A stretch of DNA of 64,000 nucleotides, taken from contig NZ_JBBOCT010000001.1 of the NCBI RefSeq assembly GCF_038002605.1, forward strand, positions 2,356,001 to 2,420,000, in the 5' to 3' direction. A model generated the notes under the pieces. That model was not told the DNA's origin and ran no database searches. It saw only the letters and a list, made by a program, of their open reading frames with translations. The translations under genes and the position numbers were made by a program. The stretch is from Bacillus sp. FSL K6-3431. Its GTDB lineage: Bacteria; Bacillota; Bacilli; Bacillales; Bacillaceae_C. Position 1 is the first letter of the stretch; every line of letters starts with the position of its first letter. This document shows positions 1 through 7,711 of this stretch, piece by piece.

Positions 1-1646
1 GCCGTTTGTAATCTAGTCTGAATATTTTGCAGAGCGAATCCCTTTTTTATAGCTGTGTCTAAATGATCCGTCTCAAAACCATTTCCATTATCTATGACAT
101 CAATGACCAGCATGTCTTCATCCTGAAAACATCGAATATATATATGACGTATAGTTCGCATGTTTTCAAAACCATGCTGAAGACTGTTCTCAATTAATGG
201 CTGAATGGTTAGTTTTAACACGAAGCTCTCTAATACATTATGGTCACAGTAAAGCGTAAATTGTAACTTATCCCCAAGTCTATTTCTTTGTAATTCTAAA
301 TAGCTTTGGCTATATGTTAGTTCATCCTTTAATGTTAGCCATGGTTTTCCACGATTTAAGCTGATACGAAACATTTTGGAAAGCTGTTCAATTGATTTGC
401 TCGTATCCAGCGCATTTTCAAGACGGGCCGTCCAACGAATCATATCTAAAGTGTTATATAAAAAGTGAGGATTGATTTGACTTTGCAGCATTTTTAATTC
501 AGATTCACGATTCCTAATTTCCATTTGGTATTCATTTTCTATCAAATGCTTCAAACGAGTCACCATTGCATTAAATCTTAAACCCAAAAGGCCAATTTCA
601 TCACCGGATTTTACGGAAACATTAGCAGAAAAGTCTCCCTTCTCCACTTGTTTCGTTTGCTTCGCCAAATCTTTAATTCGTTTAATATTAAAATGGTAAA
701 AACCAAGCAATGCGAGCAAACCAAAAATGCTTAAAACGACCATCATGGTCCTAATGGAATTTTGCATTGGTGATATACCTTCCGCTACACTTGCCTTATT
801 CACAATCCCAAGCACAATTGCGTTCGTACCTTCCACTCGATCTGCAACAGCAGTATACTTTATATTATCTTTTAGAAAGCTAAACGAAGCTGATTTTTCC
901 TTATTTTTGCGAATAGTGTGAATGACTTTCTGCTCTGGGTAAGGTTGACCAATTAACCTAGGATCAGAATGAAGCAGAACATTTCCATTCACGTTAAGAA
1001 CGATAATTTCATCTAAACTTTGAAGATCTGGTTCCATTACGCGATACAACTTTTCCGCATCAAGGCGGATCATAACCATTCCTAGTGGCGAAGTAAAATT
1101 GTTAATATCATTAATGACTCGATAAAGTGTCAACACCTTTTTTTCCCTATCCCAATGATCGACAATGGAGTAAGCATCGCTCCAAAAAACCTTACCTTCT
1201 AGATTCTGCGCTTTATTTTCCCATATACTTTCATCATTCTTGCCAAGATTTGTTCCAATATCGATCTGATTCCCGTTGATGCTTTGTAGTGAAATAGAAT
1301 CCAAATATGGTTTGGATGTAAGATGAAATACGGCAAACCCATTAATCCGCTTCTCAAAAATATTGCGATCTATCGGATTAGATGCCTGTAAAAAAGCACG
1401 GATATCTTCGCTATATATCATATATGCTGAAATATCTTCTATATCTTGTATAGCGGTCAGAAAGTTTTGATCCATCTTTTCAAGATGACTTTTGACATTA
1501 TTAATGGCTTGGAGCTGAACAGCTTTATTCGCTTGAGCGTAAATATACATGCTGAAAGCAAGCATAGGCAGTAATACGAGTACCAAAAATATGAATAGAA
1601 ATTTCCACTGAAGTTTCCATCTGGAAAAAAACAGAATATTTTTCAT
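1..1646 (-). CDS. YesM-type sensor histidine kinase (partial, C-terminus outside window)
   Basis: Open frame from ATG at 1646 to the window edge, about 548 residues, with no stop. Seen: a membrane segment near residues 13-33, an extracellular sensor region to about 290, a second membrane segment (about 293-312), a HAMP-like stretch, then the His_kinase box QINPHFLYNTL with phospho-acceptor His near 394. The N box QPLIENSLQHGF lies near 484 and DNGNGF near 515. This layout is that of the YesM/LytS-like kinases that sense sugars and pass phosphate to an AraC-type YesN response regulator. The gene follows the sugar permease by 36 bp, so it is probably in the importer operon and may sense the imported sugar or its loaded binding protein. 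The expected response regulator would lie beyond the window start. Family assignment is firm; the ligand is unknown. Confidence 0.93.
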   Translation of the reverse strand, partial: MKNILFFSRWKLQWKFLFIFLVLVLLPMLAFSMYIYAQANKAVQLQAINNVKSHLEKMDQNFLTAIQDIEDISAYMIYSEDIRAFLQASNPIDRNIFEKRINGFAVFHLTSKPYLDSISLQSINGNQIDIGTNLGKNDESIWENKAQNLEGKVFWSDAYSIVDHWDREKKVLTLYRVINDINNFTSPLGMVMIRLDAEKLYRVMEPDLQSLDEIIVLNVNGNVLLHSDPRLIGQPYPEQKVIHTIRKNKEKSASFSFLKDNIKYTAVADRVEGTNAIVLGIVNKASVAEGISPMQNSIRTMMVVLSIFGLLALLGFYHFNIKRIKDLAKQTKQVEKGDFSANVSVKSGDEIGLLGLRFNAMVTRLKHLIENEYQMEIRNRESELKMLQSQINPHFLYNTLDMIRWTARLENALDTSKSIEQLSKMFRISLNRGKPWLTLKDELTYSQSYLELQRNRLGDKLQFTLYCDHNVLESFVLKLTIQPLIENSLQHGFENMRTIRHIYIRCFQDEDMLVIDVIDNGNGFETDHLDTAIKKGFALQNIQTRLQT

Positions 1647-1682
1647 AACATTCGCCTCTTTATGATGATCTGTCACTCCAGA

Positions 1683-2549
1683 TTATCCTTTTACTGCCCC
1701 TGCTGTCATCCCTTTTACGAGATATTCTTCAAGCAGCATATAAATTACGATCGTCGGAATGATCGCGAGCGTCAATCCAGCCATTTGCGCACCATAATTT
1801 GTTGTGTACTGTCCTGCAAAATTAGCAAGCCCCAATGGCAGTGTCTTCAACGCGTCATCATTGATTAAGACTAGTGCGAATGAGAATTCATTCCAGTTAT
1901 TAATGAAATTCAAAATGACGACTGTTGCTAATGCTGGCATGGTCATTGGTAAAATAATCGACCAGAATATGCGAAACACACCACATCCATCCATGATGGC
2001 TGATTCCTCAATATCCTTTGGAAAAGCTCTCATAAAGCTAACAAGAATAAATATAGTTATTGGCAAATTAAATGCAATATACGGCAAAATCAGTCCAATA
2101 TGTGTATTTAATAAATTTAAGTTTTTCATCAGTAAAAACATCGGTACCAATGTTGCGTGAATCGGGATAAGTAAACCGAAAACAAAAAATGCATATAATA
2201 ATTTTCCCCATTTATACGTAAATCTTGCTAAAAAATAAGAAGCTAAGGCACCGATAAATACGGTAATAATAACAGCTGTGACCGAAATGATGACACTGTT
2301 TAAAAAATACGTATCTAAATGCGCTGTTTCCCATGCAGTTTTGTAATTTTGGATGAGCCATTGCGTTGGTATTTCAAATGGATTTTTTGCGAATTCAATA
2401 TTACTTTTAAATGAATTCAATACCATCCACAAAATTGGATAGGCGTTAATCAAAGCATAAATTGTTAACAATATATAAATAATTGATTTTTTTGAGATAT
2501 TTCTCGCTTTAAGTTGGTTATCACTATGTTTTAAATATGTTTTTGCCAT
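1683..2549 (-). CDS. Sugar ABC transporter permease, MalG/CUT1 type
   Basis: 288 residues with six predicted membrane helices. The cytoplasmic EAA loop reads EESAIMDGCGVFRIFWSIILP minus its last residue, with the conserved D-G pair, and the protein ends in the typical GMTAGAVKG tail of MalG-like permeases. It forms the inner-membrane channel with the permease encoded 18 bp upstream and would receive substrate from the lipoprotein at 3511-4812. No ATPase gene is nearby, so a shared MsmX-like ATPase is expected. The substrate cannot be read from sequence. Start is an ATG preceded by a purine-rich GGGGGAAG site. Confidence 0.93.
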   Translation of the reverse strand: MAKTYLKHSDNQLKARNISKKSIIYILLTIYALINAYPILWMVLNSFKSNIEFAKNPFEIPTQWLIQNYKTAWETAHLDTYFLNSVIISVTAVIITVFIGALASYFLARFTYKWGKLLYAFFVFGLLIPIHATLVPMFLLMKNLNLLNTHIGLILPYIAFNLPITIFILVSFMRAFPKDIEESAIMDGCGVFRIFWSIILPMTMPALATVVILNFINNWNEFSFALVLINDDALKTLPLGLANFAGQYTTNYGAQMAGLTLAIIPTIVIYMLLEEYLVKGMTAGAVKG

Positions 2550-2567
2550 CTGTTCTTCCCCCTTTCC

Positions 2568-3446
2568 TTATTTCGACGATTTCCTTTGAAGTATCAGAGT
2601 AGTTAGATATACCAATGCTAAGCTAAAGAAAAAGATAAATAAGGATAAGGCACTTCCATAACCATATCTAGTTGACGAAAATGTTTGATCAAACATATAC
2701 ATTGCTAGTACTTCGGTAGAATGTCCTGGACCTCCAGATGTCATGACATAAATAAGGTCAAATGTGCGCAGGCTTCCACTAATACACAAAATAACAGCAA
2801 TTGTAATAATATCTTTCATCATCGGAAGCGTAATAAAAAGTGTTTTATTCCAGCCAGTTGCCCCATCTATTTCTGCAGCTTCATAAATCTCTTGAGGTAT
2901 ATTTTGCAGGCCTGCCAAAAAGATGATTAAGTATAGACCAACGAATTGCCAAATAATTGTTATACAAACAGATATCATTGCCCATTTAGGGTCACCAAGC
3001 CAATTTTGCGTCCAACTTTCCAAGCCTATTGAAGTTAGTAATTGGTTGAATAATCCCATTCTTGAGTTATACATCATGCCCCAAACTAAAGAGATGATGA
3101 CAGTAGAAATAACAACAGGCATGAAACCAAGTGTTCTGAAAATTTTTCCACCTTTTAATTTTCTATTTAAAAGCAGCGCAAGGCCAAGAGCAATCGGTAT
3201 CTGCCCAAAGACGGATGCACCAACAACAAACATATTATTTTTTAATGATTGCCAAAAGATTGGATCATGAAGCGCTTCCTTAAAGTTTGCTAGACCAATA
3301 AATTTCATCTCTGTGAACCCATCCCATTCCATGACCGAATAATAGAATGAAATAATGATAGGAACAATAGCAAAAACAACGTAAATAAGCACTGCTGGCG
3401 CTAATCCAATAATTGCTGGCCACTTACTTCGGCTTAATAAATGCAT
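2568..3446 (-). CDS. Sugar ABC transporter permease, MalF/UgpA type
   Basis: 292 residues, six predicted membrane segments, EAA motif EAAEIDGATGWNKTLFITLP. This is the first permease of a CUT1 (family 1 carbohydrate uptake) importer and partners with the MalG-type permease just downstream. It starts at an ATG with GGAGGG upstream and follows a stem-loop plus T-run (3468-3500) that separates it from the binding-protein gene. That arrangement usually lets the binding protein be made in excess over the membrane part. Confidence 0.93.
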   Translation of the reverse strand: MHLLSRSKWPAIIGLAPAVLIYVVFAIVPIIISFYYSVMEWDGFTEMKFIGLANFKEALHDPIFWQSLKNNMFVVGASVFGQIPIALGLALLLNRKLKGGKIFRTLGFMPVVISTVIISLVWGMMYNSRMGLFNQLLTSIGLESWTQNWLGDPKWAMISVCITIIWQFVGLYLIIFLAGLQNIPQEIYEAAEIDGATGWNKTLFITLPMMKDIITIAVILCISGSLRTFDLIYVMTSGGPGHSTEVLAMYMFDQTFSSTRYGYGSALSLFIFFFSLALVYLTTLILQRKSSK

Positions 3447-3467
3447 AATTTCCCTCCTAAAAAAGGG

Positions 3468-3500
3468 AGGAAATCAAGCGTAAATCTATCTTGATTTCCT
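3468..3500 (-). terminator. Intercistronic stem-loop/attenuator between binding protein and permease
   Basis: Stem AGGAAATCAAG pairs with CTTGATTTCCT across an 11-base loop. On the minus strand it is followed by CTCCC and six T residues. It looks like a partial intrinsic terminator that lowers permease expression relative to the binding protein, or that stabilises the 3' end of the upstream message. Confidence 0.65.
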
Positions 3501-3510
3501 ACCAGTCTTT

Positions 3511-4812
3511 TTACTTTTGTTTATCAACTGCCTGCTGCAGCTTTTCAGCTAATTGTTCAGGAGTCAATGTTCCTATTGTCATTTCCTGTAATCCTGAATT
3601 AAGAATATCGGTAATTTCGGTTGGTAGCGATGCGTCGTAAACAGGTACAATTTTTTCAGATGTTAATTTCGATACTTCTTTCGCCAATTCACTGACTTCT
3701 GCGGGTGCTTCAATATCTGCTACAACTAAAATGTCAGCTTTCATTAAGTTATTAAAGTAATCCTCCGAATAAAAACTTTTCAGGAATTTCTGTGCTGCTT
3801 CTAACTTTTCCCCTTCAAGTTCATTATTCAAAGCTATCCCTGTTCCTGTAACTGCTGAAACGGCTTTCGGATCCCCTAACCCCCCTGGTACTTCAGGAAA
3901 TAATGCCATGCCAATGTTTTTGTCAGGTGCGCCTTCCAATACCGGCCCAAGTGACCACGCTCCGTCAATCATCATTGCCGCATCACCTAACATAAACAGG
4001 TCTCTATGTTGGTTGTTATCTATAGAGTTAAAGTCCTCGTTAAAAGCTTTCAAATCAGACAGTTCATTAATGATACCTAATGCTTCAATAAACTTCTTAT
4101 CCGTAAATTTCTTTTCACCAGTATCTAAAACAGCCGTCAGAAAATCATCGCCAGTTAAGCGGTCGCCAATCGTACTAATGTACGAGGACTGTAATAACCA
4201 TTGGGCTTTGTTCCCAAGTGCAATTGGAATAATTTTTTGTTCGTTAAATTTGTTAATTAACTTTTTAAATTCAGCGTATGTTGTGGGGAATTCATCGTAT
4301 CCTGCTTTAGCCAGCATATCTTTGTCATAATATACAAGGCTTGTCGGTGTAACGTTCGCAGGTATTGCATATTGTTTCCCATCAACTTGATAATCTCCAA
4401 GCTGTCCTTCTGGAATTAAATCTTTCCAGTGACTCATAATATCATCAATTGGCTGGATCAATTCGCCACTAACTAATGGCTTTAGTTCTGCTCCGGGAAA
4501 CACTTGCACTAAATCCGGAAGTTGCTTTCCTGCTGCCTGTGTTTTTACTTTCACCTTGAATTGGTCATGAGGGATACTTTGTTGCTTAATTACAATGTCA
4601 GGATTTTCATCCATAAACTTCTCGATTTGTTCCAAGTTGGCAGTGTTTTGAGGAGATGGTTCAGTCCAAATATTCCAAAGTGTCAACTCCACTTTGTCAC
4701 CATCCACTTTTCCCTTGGAACTACTATCTTTCTCTTTACCAGAACAAGCTGCGATAACTAAGATCATTGCAAGCAACAGAGCAAATAAACTATGTCTTTT
4801 AAATTTATTCAA
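3511..4812 (-). CDS. Extracellular sugar-binding lipoprotein (CUT1 family)
   Basis: 433 residues. The start is a TTG at 4812 with TTAGGGGG nine bases upstream. A lipoprotein signal ends in VIAAC, so Cys23 should be lipidated and the protein anchored outside the membrane. The mature part has the family 1 solute-binding layout (LTLWNIWTEPSP near the start, GDAAMMIDGAWSLG in the middle) found in MalE/MsmE-like proteins. It delivers sugar or oligosaccharide to the two permeases downstream. It is the first gene of the operon, behind a cre-like site (4857-4870) and two sets of direct repeats. Substrate unknown. Confidence 0.93.
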   Translation of the reverse strand: MNKFKRHSLFALLLAMILVIAACSGKEKDSSSKGKVDGDKVELTLWNIWTEPSPQNTANLEQIEKFMDENPDIVIKQQSIPHDQFKVKVKTQAAGKQLPDLVQVFPGAELKPLVSGELIQPIDDIMSHWKDLIPEGQLGDYQVDGKQYAIPANVTPTSLVYYDKDMLAKAGYDEFPTTYAEFKKLINKFNEQKIIPIALGNKAQWLLQSSYISTIGDRLTGDDFLTAVLDTGEKKFTDKKFIEALGIINELSDLKAFNEDFNSIDNNQHRDLFMLGDAAMMIDGAWSLGPVLEGAPDKNIGMALFPEVPGGLGDPKAVSAVTGTGIALNNELEGEKLEAAQKFLKSFYSEDYFNNLMKADILVVADIEAPAEVSELAKEVSKLTSEKIVPVYDASLPTEITDILNSGLQEMTIGTLTPEQLAEKLQQAVDKQK

Positions 4813-4856
4813 CTAATTTCTACCCCCTAATAATTCTGATTACTTAACAATCTAAT

Positions 4857-4870
4857 TGTAAGCGCTATCC
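4857..4870 (-). promoter_or_regulatory. cre-like CcpA site upstream of the sugar importer
   Basis: TGTAAGCGCTATCC matches the consensus TGWAARCGYTWWCA at 13 of 14 positions. It lies 45-58 bases before the binding-protein start codon. This suggests carbon catabolite control by CcpA, as expected for a sugar importer. Confidence 0.7.
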
Positions 4871-4882
4871 CTATTTGCAGTA

Positions 4883-4915
4883 ATCCTAAAATTTTAAGAT
4901 AGCATCCTAAAATTT
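4883..4915 (-). promoter_or_regulatory. Direct repeats ATCCTAAAATTT spaced 21 bp
   Basis: ATCCTAAAATTT occurs at 4883-4894 and again at 4904-4915, exactly two helical turns apart. AraC-type response regulators of the YesN family bind tandem sites of this sort, and a YesM-like kinase is in the operon. A second pair, TTCGACAA, sits at 4920-4927 and 4943-4950. These are candidate regulator sites, not proven. Confidence 0.45.
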
Positions 4916-4961
4916 CACTTTCGACAAGCATACTTCTTATCCTTCGACAAAAAATATAGTC

Positions 4962-4990
4962 TTTACTTCTTCCGAATAATCAGATATGAT
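4962..4990 (+). promoter_or_regulatory. Sigma-A promoter of the ykoF operon
   Basis: -35 TTTACT (4962-4967), 17-bp spacer, -10 TATGAT (4985-4990). Transcription would begin near 4997, placing the inverted repeat and then the TPP riboswitch in the leader. Confidence 0.6.
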
Positions 4991-5037
4991 GTTGGCGAAC
5001 GAACAAAAAGGCGCAAGCGATACTGTTCGTTCAACAT
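4989..5037 (+). repeat. Long inverted repeat at the 5' end of the ykoF leader
   Basis: GAACGAACA (4997-5005) pairs with TGTTCGTTC (5024-5032). Beyond a GC bulge the stem continues with ATGTTG on the left and CAACAT on the right, giving 14-15 pairs in all. It begins almost at the predicted transcription start, so it could be an mRNA-stabilising 5' hairpin or an operator. Confidence 0.6.
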
Positions 5038-5059
5038 TAATTAACTGCATATGATCTGT

Positions 5060-5155
5060 TGCACTAGGGGTGCCGAAATGGCTGAGATAAGGACGTGGAA
5101 GAGCGTTCAAATCCCTTATTTACCCGATCTGGATAATACCAGCGTGGGGAAGTGT
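5060..5155 (+). promoter_or_regulatory. TPP riboswitch (THI element)
   Basis: Conserved blocks appear in order: CACTAGGGGTGCC, GGCTGAGAT, then ATCTGGATAATACCAGCG and GTGGGGAAGTG. CACT at 5062-5065 closes the P1 stem with AGTG at 5151-5154. It senses thiamine pyrophosphate. A terminator hairpin with a T-run follows, so TPP binding should switch off the downstream ykoFEDC genes by early termination. Confidence 0.95.
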
Positions 5156-5163
5156 AGCTGTTT

Positions 5164-5220
5164 TACGGACGCTTAATTTTCCGTATACTGCTGCATCTTC
5201 CCATAGATGCAGTTTTTTTA
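5164..5220 (+). terminator. Riboswitch expression platform and intrinsic terminator
   Basis: CTGCATCT (from 5191) pairs with AGATGCAG (to 5212) and is followed by seven T residues, a textbook terminator. Just before it, TACGGA (5164-5169) can pair with TCCGTA (5180-5185), which may be part of the switch between forms. Confidence 0.88.
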
Positions 5221-5253
5221 TTGTAAAAAAAATAGATTCAAGGAGGATTTTTT

Positions 5254-5850
5254 ATGACACATTCAGTTTGCGGTACTAGTAGAATTGTAGGTTTAAGGTT
5301 TTCTCTTTACCCGATGAGCGATCAGTTCGTTGAGATTATCAAAACTACTTTGAAGGATGTAGATACATCAAAAGTGTGGATGAAAACCGACGATATTAGC
5401 ACATGCATTCGTGGGAAAATGGAGCATGTTTTTGACGTGGGAAAAGCCGTATACATTCATGCAGCAAAAACGGGTAAGCACATTGTATTAAATGGAACCT
5501 TTTCCATCGGCTGCCCTGGTGATTCTGATGGGGATACATATATGTCCGAAGACAATTTCCGCAATAATGAACCTATTGTTGCCGACCTTCATATCGAAGC
5601 ACCAACCCAATTCGCGCTTTACCCGTTGAATAATGAGAACTATATGCAAATTATTGCTGATGTTTGTGGGATTGCAAAAGAAAAAGGCACATTAACAGGC
5701 GGGGTCCACTATGCAAGTCGGCTCGACGGTGATGCTCATGATGTATTTGCAACGCTTGAACAAGCGTTGCGTTTTACCCAAGAGCAAGTAAGTCACGTCA
5801 CAATGACCGTCAATATTTCGGGTAATAGTCCATCAAGAAAAAACAAGTGA
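5254..5850 (+). CDS. ykoF: Thiamine/HMP-binding protein YkoF
   Basis: 198 residues, close to the 200 of Bacillus subtilis YkoF, with shared stretches such as CGTSRIVGLRFSLYP, NGTFSIGCPGD and GVHYASRLDGDAHDVF, and the SPSRKNK end. YkoF is a cytosolic protein with two tandem ferredoxin-like (Ykof) domains that binds thiamine and is thought to serve the YkoEDC transporter. It is the first gene after the TPP riboswitch, with AAGGAGG ahead of its ATG. Odd: in B. subtilis ykoE follows directly, but here 1.28 kb of decayed mobile DNA lies between them. Confidence 0.95.
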   Translation: MTHSVCGTSRIVGLRFSLYPMSDQFVEIIKTTLKDVDTSKVWMKTDDISTCIRGKMEHVFDVGKAVYIHAAKTGKHIVLNGTFSIGCPGDSDGDTYMSEDNFRNNEPIVADLHIEAPTQFALYPLNNENYMQIIADVCGIAKEKGTLTGGVHYASRLDGDAHDVFATLEQALRFTQEQVSHVTMTVNISGNSPSRKNK

Positions 5851-5935
5851 ACTCGTTTAAGCAAAGCTGTCGGGGAAATCAGGTGGGGACTCTTACCTTA
5901 CCTGATTGGTAACTCCCACTTACGCTTCGCTTAGA
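5851..5935 (+). repeat. Nested palindromic element, possible IS200/IS605-type end
   Basis: TTAAGCAAAGC (5857-5867) pairs with GCTTCGCTTAG (5924-5934). Inside it GTGGGGACTCTTACC (5883-5897) pairs with GGTAACTCCCAC (5908-5919), and AATCAGGT/ACCTGATT gives an alternative fold. Subterminal hairpins with a GTGGG/CCCAC stem are typical of IS200/IS605-family ends. No transposase or tnpB gene is left. Structure is seen; identity is inferred. Confidence 0.4.
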
Positions 5936-6227
5936 GTGAATATCATCAACCCTAAAGAAAGACCAGGGTAAATGTGAATAGAATAGACTCTCGGAATTTC
6001 GAGGCGTAAATCTGCCGAATTTCCAAAAAACTACTGGGAATTAAGCTTTATTGAATATTTGGTATTCGTTTTCAAAATTTTTTCAAAAGAAGCGTCACAT
6101 ATTTATTTTTTAAAAAGGCTGTTTTTAAAAACATTGTTGCCAATTATGCCCAAGGTAGTACGTTGCGAAAATTCAATAGCGCTGGCAACAATGCTGACAG
6201 AATCATGCTGGGAAGCAGGTTGAAGTC
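5936..6227. other. Non-coding decayed DNA inside the yko operon
   Basis: AT-rich, no convincing gene. It contains AATAGACTCTCGG (5982-5994), whose inverted copy is at 7097-7109 just before ykoE. The stretch from about 6110, GGCTGTTTTTAAAAACATTG, precedes the transposase remnant and might be the left end of the dead insertion sequence. Confidence 0.4.
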
Positions 6228-6548
6228 TTGGATACAACGGTAAATCATATCGACTGTCGCTGGTGGATATCATGTAAAGCTGTGATTGAGGTGTTGGAGT
6301 TGAAACCTACTGTTGTTCCACATGAAGATTATCAAAACTTCGTCTTGGACCATTATTCTGAAAATGTGCTCACCATTGTAAATAATGATTGGCCTATTAT
6401 TTACAAGCTATGGATTACAGACCTATCGTATCTTACGCCGTGGCTCCAAAGTTCTTATTCGAATAGAGGCCCTGAGCCTCGAGACCCGGCTTCAATGATT
6501 CGTTCCTACCTTCTGCTTCTCTTAGCTATTGCAGTGCCCAAGGACTAA
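6228..6548 (+). pseudogene. Transposase fragment (IS remnant)
   Basis: About 106 codons. The later part reads YSNRGPEPRDPASMIRSYLL, which resembles the N-terminal region of IS transposases that carry an RG-x-x-x-RDPA-x-x-RSYLL stretch. It ends at a stop soon after; the DDE catalytic part and a clear right end are missing. It is therefore a dead fragment inside the interrupted ykoF-ykoE junction. I could not assign the IS family with confidence. Confidence 0.5.
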
Positions 6549-6823
6549 CTAAATGTAACCACTCGCGCAAGTATTCCCAGTCTGATATCGACTTAAGGTG
6601 GGACAGTTCACGGGAAAAGTACTCCAACGGAAACAACCATCTTTACTTAGTAAGGAAATAAATCCTTTCACCGGCGATTACTGTGATGTTTCCAAAAAGT
6701 CAAGGGTTTTCGACAGAAATAGCAACAAAATTTCTTTGTATAAAACGGAAATCGTATGAAAAGGAAAAGATTTGAGAACAAGGTATAAACAGTCGCCCTA
6801 CCATGAGCAAAATAATATCTCAG

Positions 6824-6945
6824 TTGGTTGGAGTGGAAGGCGGCGACTCCTGGGGGGTGACAGGTGAGACCCCGCAAGGCGCGTAGCGACTGAGGAGGCT
6901 CACCGCACGCCCCCCGGAACGCGTCCGCCTGGAACGGAATTCAAC
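6824..6945. repeat. GC-rich palindromic Bacillaceae repeat, copy 1
   Basis: Starts TTGGTTGGAGTGGAAGGCGG and ends CGTCCGCCTGGAACGGAATT then CAAC; the ends are inverted repeats. The core has AGGTGAGACCCCGC and GAGGAGGCTCACCGC. It is much more GC-rich than its surroundings. Copy 2 is at 11224-11352. From memory, this element is scattered through many Bacillaceae and Planococcaceae genomes; its function is unknown. This copy is more diverged at its ends than copy 2. Confidence 0.75.
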
Positions 6946-7132
6946 GGTGGCAGGCGGACACGTTGTATGTAGTTTATTTATCTTATACATAATGGGTAAT
7001 TTCACCAATAAAAACTGTACTATCCCCCTATAAAAATTAGGAGGAGACATGAAAAAGTGGCACAAGAAAATCTTGTACCATCCGGCTTGGTGAATGCCGA
7101 GAGTCTATTAGAATCATAGGAGGAATAAAAAA

Positions 7133-7711
7133 ATGTTCAAGTGGAATCTTCGCGAAATCGTTGTGATGTCAGCCTTGTCTGTTGTGTTTGCGATCGTCTA
7201 TTTACTATTTTTCCAAGTTGGTAATGTCTTTGTGGGCTTAATGGGGCCAATTGGATATGAACCTATCTTTGGCATATGGTTTATCGTCTCAATTATTGCC
7301 GCTTATATTATCCGCAAACCAGGGGCTGCTTTTTTAGCGGAAACAATTGCGGCTTTTGTTGAAGTGTTGATCGGAAACGTGAATGGTCCACGGTTAATTT
7401 TAGCCGGCATGATCCAGGGACTTGGAGCTGAGGTGGTATTCGCGGCTACTGGATGGAAACGTTACTCCGTTTGGGTGCTAATGGCAGCTGGGATGGGGTC
7501 ATCAGTTTTCAGTTTCGTTTGGGCCTATTATATATCGGGTTTTGCCGCATTATCCCCAACCTACGTTTTCTGGATGTTCACCATCCGCTTACTATCAGGT
7601 GCATTGATGGCTGGACTGCTTGGAAAATATATTAGTGATACATTAGGTAAAACAGGTGTCCTCAATGGCATGGCACTTGGTAAGGAATTGAAACGGAAGA
7701 AAACAGCATGA
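7133..7711 (+). CDS. ykoE: HMP/thiamine transporter membrane subunit YkoE (ECF S component)
   Basis: 192 residues with about five to six hydrophobic helices and a strong match to the YkoE family (ALSVVFAIVYLLFF, GPIGYEPIFGIWF, NGPRLILAGMIQGLGAE). YkoE is the substrate-capture subunit for thiamine or its pyrimidine moiety, working with the YkoD ATPase and YkoC transmembrane coupling protein. ATG with TAGGAGG upstream. Its stop overlaps the ykoD start (ATGA). It is parted from its riboswitch and ykoF by inserted DNA, so expression now depends on read-through of about 1.3 kb or on a new promoter. Confidence 0.95.
   Translation: MFKWNLREIVVMSALSVVFAIVYLLFFQVGNVFVGLMGPIGYEPIFGIWFIVSIIAAYIIRKPGAAFLAETIAAFVEVLIGNVNGPRLILAGMIQGLGAEVVFAATGWKRYSVWVLMAAGMGSSVFSFVWAYYISGFAALSPTYVFWMFTIRLLSGALMAGLLGKYISDTLGKTGVLNGMALGKELKRKKTA

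Noticed and set aside
6668..7065. Two short minus-strand frames near the first repeat copy
   Set aside because: They cross the repeat and IS debris, lack good start signals and resemble no family I know.
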